Source: Conexibacter sp. (GTDB lineage Bacteria > Actinomycetota > Thermoleophilia > Solirubrobacterales > Solirubrobacteraceae). Taken from it: a DNA stretch of 7,661 nucleotides. Both the position numbers and the translations under genes were made by a program. Below the pieces are notes generated by a model. The model was given only the letters and a program-made list of their open reading frames with translations, was not told where the DNA came from and did no database searches. Location: positions 1 to 7,661 of the forward strand of contig JAOPZP010000396.1 of NCBI GenBank assembly GCA_025964055.1. The letters are read 5' to 3'. This document shows positions 6,320-7,661 of the stretch, piece by piece (the stretch's first letter is position 1; the number at the start of each line of letters is the position of its first letter).

Positions 6320-7080
6320 GGCGCGGCGACGATGAGGCGCAGGCCGGCGTCGTAGGCCTCGAGCTCGCGCAGGTGGCCGTGGCGCTCGTCCCAGGCGCCG
6401 CTGCCGAGGTCGCGCTGCACCGCGTCGACGGTGCGGGCGACGATCGCGGGGTCCATGCGGGCGAAGCCGGAGGTCCCGGCCCGGGCCTGCGGGTCGAGCA
6501 CGCGCTCCGGATGGGCCCAGAACGATCCGAGCATCCAGTCGGGCGTGTCGCGCGGGATCGGCACCGCCTCCACGGACACGGCGCCGCCGAGCCAGGCGGC
6601 CAACGTCTCGGGCAGCGGGAAGATGCGGTGGTCGAGCGCTGCGACCTCCGGCAGGTAGTCGGCCATGAGCCACATCGCGCCGCTCACGCGCGGGTCGTAG
6701 GTCAGGATGACCACGGGCCCGCGGGCGACGCGGCGCAGCTCACGCACACCGCGCTCCTGATCGGCGTCCCAGTGGTGGACGGTCACGACGGCCATCGCGG
6801 CGTCGACGGAGCCGTCGCGCAGCGGCAGGGCGCCGGCGCCCGCGCGGATGGCGGGCGCGAGGTCCGGCGGGCGCTGGGCCGCCATGACGTCGCTGGGCTC
6901 GACGGCGACCACGTGGCGGTCGCGCGGCTCGTAGGAGCCCGTGCCCGCGCCGACGTTGACGACGGTCCGCGCGTCGCCGAGGGCCGCCTCGATGCGCGCC
7001 GCGAAGCGCTGATCTGGGCGCCGGTACCGTGCGTAGCCCTCGCCGATGCGGTCGTAGCGCGGCTCGGTGCTGAGCTCCAT
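6316..7080 (-). CDS. Class I SAM-dependent methyltransferase
   Basis: This 254-residue protein is of usual length for a Methyltransf_11-type enzyme. After an N-terminal YDRIGEGYARYR (9-20), SAM-binding motif I is VVNVGAGTGSYE (40-51), followed by the ribose-contacting acidic residue Glu61 in VVAVEPSDVM (57-66). GALPLRDGSVDAAMAVVTVH (83-102) covers motifs II and III, with HHW at 102-104. The C-terminal half (about 130-254) probably carries the substrate site and gives no recognisable specificity; DNA, rRNA and small-molecule substrates all remain possible. ATG 7080 has AGGG 7-8 nt upstream. The gene lies 41 nt downstream of the small lipoprotein gene on the same strand and may be co-transcribed with it. 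Its TAA overlaps the zinc-ribbon gene's stop tail to tail. Confidence 0.9.
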   Translation of the reverse strand: MELSTEPRYDRIGEGYARYRRPDQRFAARIEAALGDARTVVNVGAGTGSYEPRDRHVVAVEPSDVMAAQRPPDLAPAIRAGAGALPLRDGSVDAAMAVVTVHHWDADQERGVRELRRVARGPVVILTYDPRVSGAMWLMADYLPEVAALDHRIFPLPETLAAWLGGAVSVEAVPIPRDTPDWMLGSFWAHPERVLDPQARAGTSGFARMDPAIVARTVDAVQRDLGSGAWDERHGHLRELEAYDAGLRLIVAAP

Positions 7081-7121
7081 CCCGGCACCCTGTCACCGCA
7101 GCCGGCCGGCGACAACGTCCC

Positions 7122-7643
7122 TTAAGACGTCTTCACGGGCGCGCTGTCGAGGTCGGTGAGGTGGTAGCCGAGCGCGTGGAAGGCGCGGCGGGCGGCGACG
7201 AGGTCGGCGCGCGTCCGGGCCGAGACGACCCGTCCACTCGCCAGCAGCCGCCCGGCGCCCTTGACATCACCGCTCGCCAGCAGGGTGCGCGCGCGCTCGA
7301 GATCGCCGGCGAAGCCACGGACGCCGGCGACGTAGCGGTCCTGCGCTCGGCGCGCGGGCGCTGGAGGCTGCAGTCCCGCGATCCGACCCGCCCAGACCCG
7401 CAGGAGCTGCTGCAAGGCCCTCACGCGCTGCGCCTGCTGCGAGGCGGGCGCGCCCTTCGGCAGCTCCTTGCCGACGCCGTACTTCGGCGCGAGGCCGGCG
7501 GCGCTGACGTTGAAGGCGTGCTCGTAGTCGGCCTGGTTGAGCGGACCGGTGGGGAGCGTGCGGACCTCGGTCTGCGGGCGCGAGCAGGCGGAGGTGCCGA
7601 GGGCGACGAGGGTGAGGAGGAGGACGATGGAGCGGCGGCGCAT
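7122..7643 (-). CDS. Small predicted lipoprotein of unknown function
   Basis: This 173-residue protein has a classic export start: MRRR, a hydrophobic core (6-16), and a lipobox-like LGTSAC with the candidate lipidated cysteine at Cys20. The -3 position is Thr rather than the usual Leu, so lipidation is likely but not certain. The mature part has a polar linker and then mostly helix-forming Ala/Arg/Leu-rich segments (about 68-90, 98-125, 145-158), suggesting a helical bundle on the outer face of the membrane. I do not recognise the family. The ATG at 7643 has no evident ribosome binding site in the 18 nt visible upstream, but the signal sequence fits this start and no better one follows. It may share a transcript with the methyltransferase downstream. 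Confidence 0.8.
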   Translation of the reverse strand: MRRRSIVLLLTLVALGTSACSRPQTEVRTLPTGPLNQADYEHAFNVSAAGLAPKYGVGKELPKGAPASQQAQRVRALQQLLRVWAGRIAGLQPPAPARRAQDRYVAGVRGFAGDLERARTLLASGDVKGAGRLLASGRVVSARTRADLVAARRAFHALGYHLTDLDSAPVKTS

Positions 7644-7661
7644 GCGGTGTTGGAGGCTAGT

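Noticed and set aside
4328..6673. A 781-residue open frame on the minus strand opposite the permeases
   Set aside because: The translation is Arg/Asp/Glu/Gln-rich with no domain, antisense to two well-supported membrane proteins.
4753..7125. A 790-residue open frame on the plus strand across both permeases and beyond
   Set aside because: It is Arg/Ala/Gly-rich low-complexity translation out of frame with clear permease genes and antisense to the methyltransferase. Long stop-free shadows are normal in such GC-rich coding DNA.

Overview
The window is GC-rich, uses GTG and TTG as alternative starts, and has long spurious open frames on every strand. Its lipoproteins and gene content suggest a high-GC actinobacterium, possibly of the Thermoleophilia/Solirubrobacterales type. 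The phylum is an inference from composition and gene style; no rRNA or marker gene is present.

The left and central part (1-6076) is one functional block built around a divergent control region (1940-2110). Leftward from it run a class III PLP-dependent aminotransferase (1939-560) and, 2 nt further on, the N-terminal part of a PucR-family regulator that runs off the left edge (557-1). Rightward run four tightly spaced genes of an ABC importer: ATPase (2111-3136), substrate-binding lipoprotein (3133-4338) and two permeases (4352-5251, 5255-6076). All four resemble Escherichia coli YdcT, YdcS, YdcU and YdcV, the putative putrescine/spermidine importer. Together they suggest uptake of a polyamine or related amine and its first catabolic step by transamination, controlled by PucR. 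The substrate is not shown by the sequence alone. The divergent region holds a perfect 9-bp inverted repeat that is a good operator candidate.

The right part (6077-7661) looks unrelated to the transporter. It holds a 56-residue zinc-ribbon protein on the plus strand (6149-6319, GTG start, too short for ordinary ORF cut-offs), a SAM-dependent methyltransferase on the minus strand (7080-6316) whose stop codon overlaps that of the zinc-ribbon gene, and a small predicted lipoprotein of unknown function upstream of the methyltransferase (7643-7122).

No RNA genes, CRISPR arrays, insertion sequences or convincing terminators were seen. The most useful points for follow-up are the zinc-ribbon mini-gene, the inverted repeat in the divergent promoter region, and the joining of a YdcSTUV-type importer to an aminotransferase-pucR pair.
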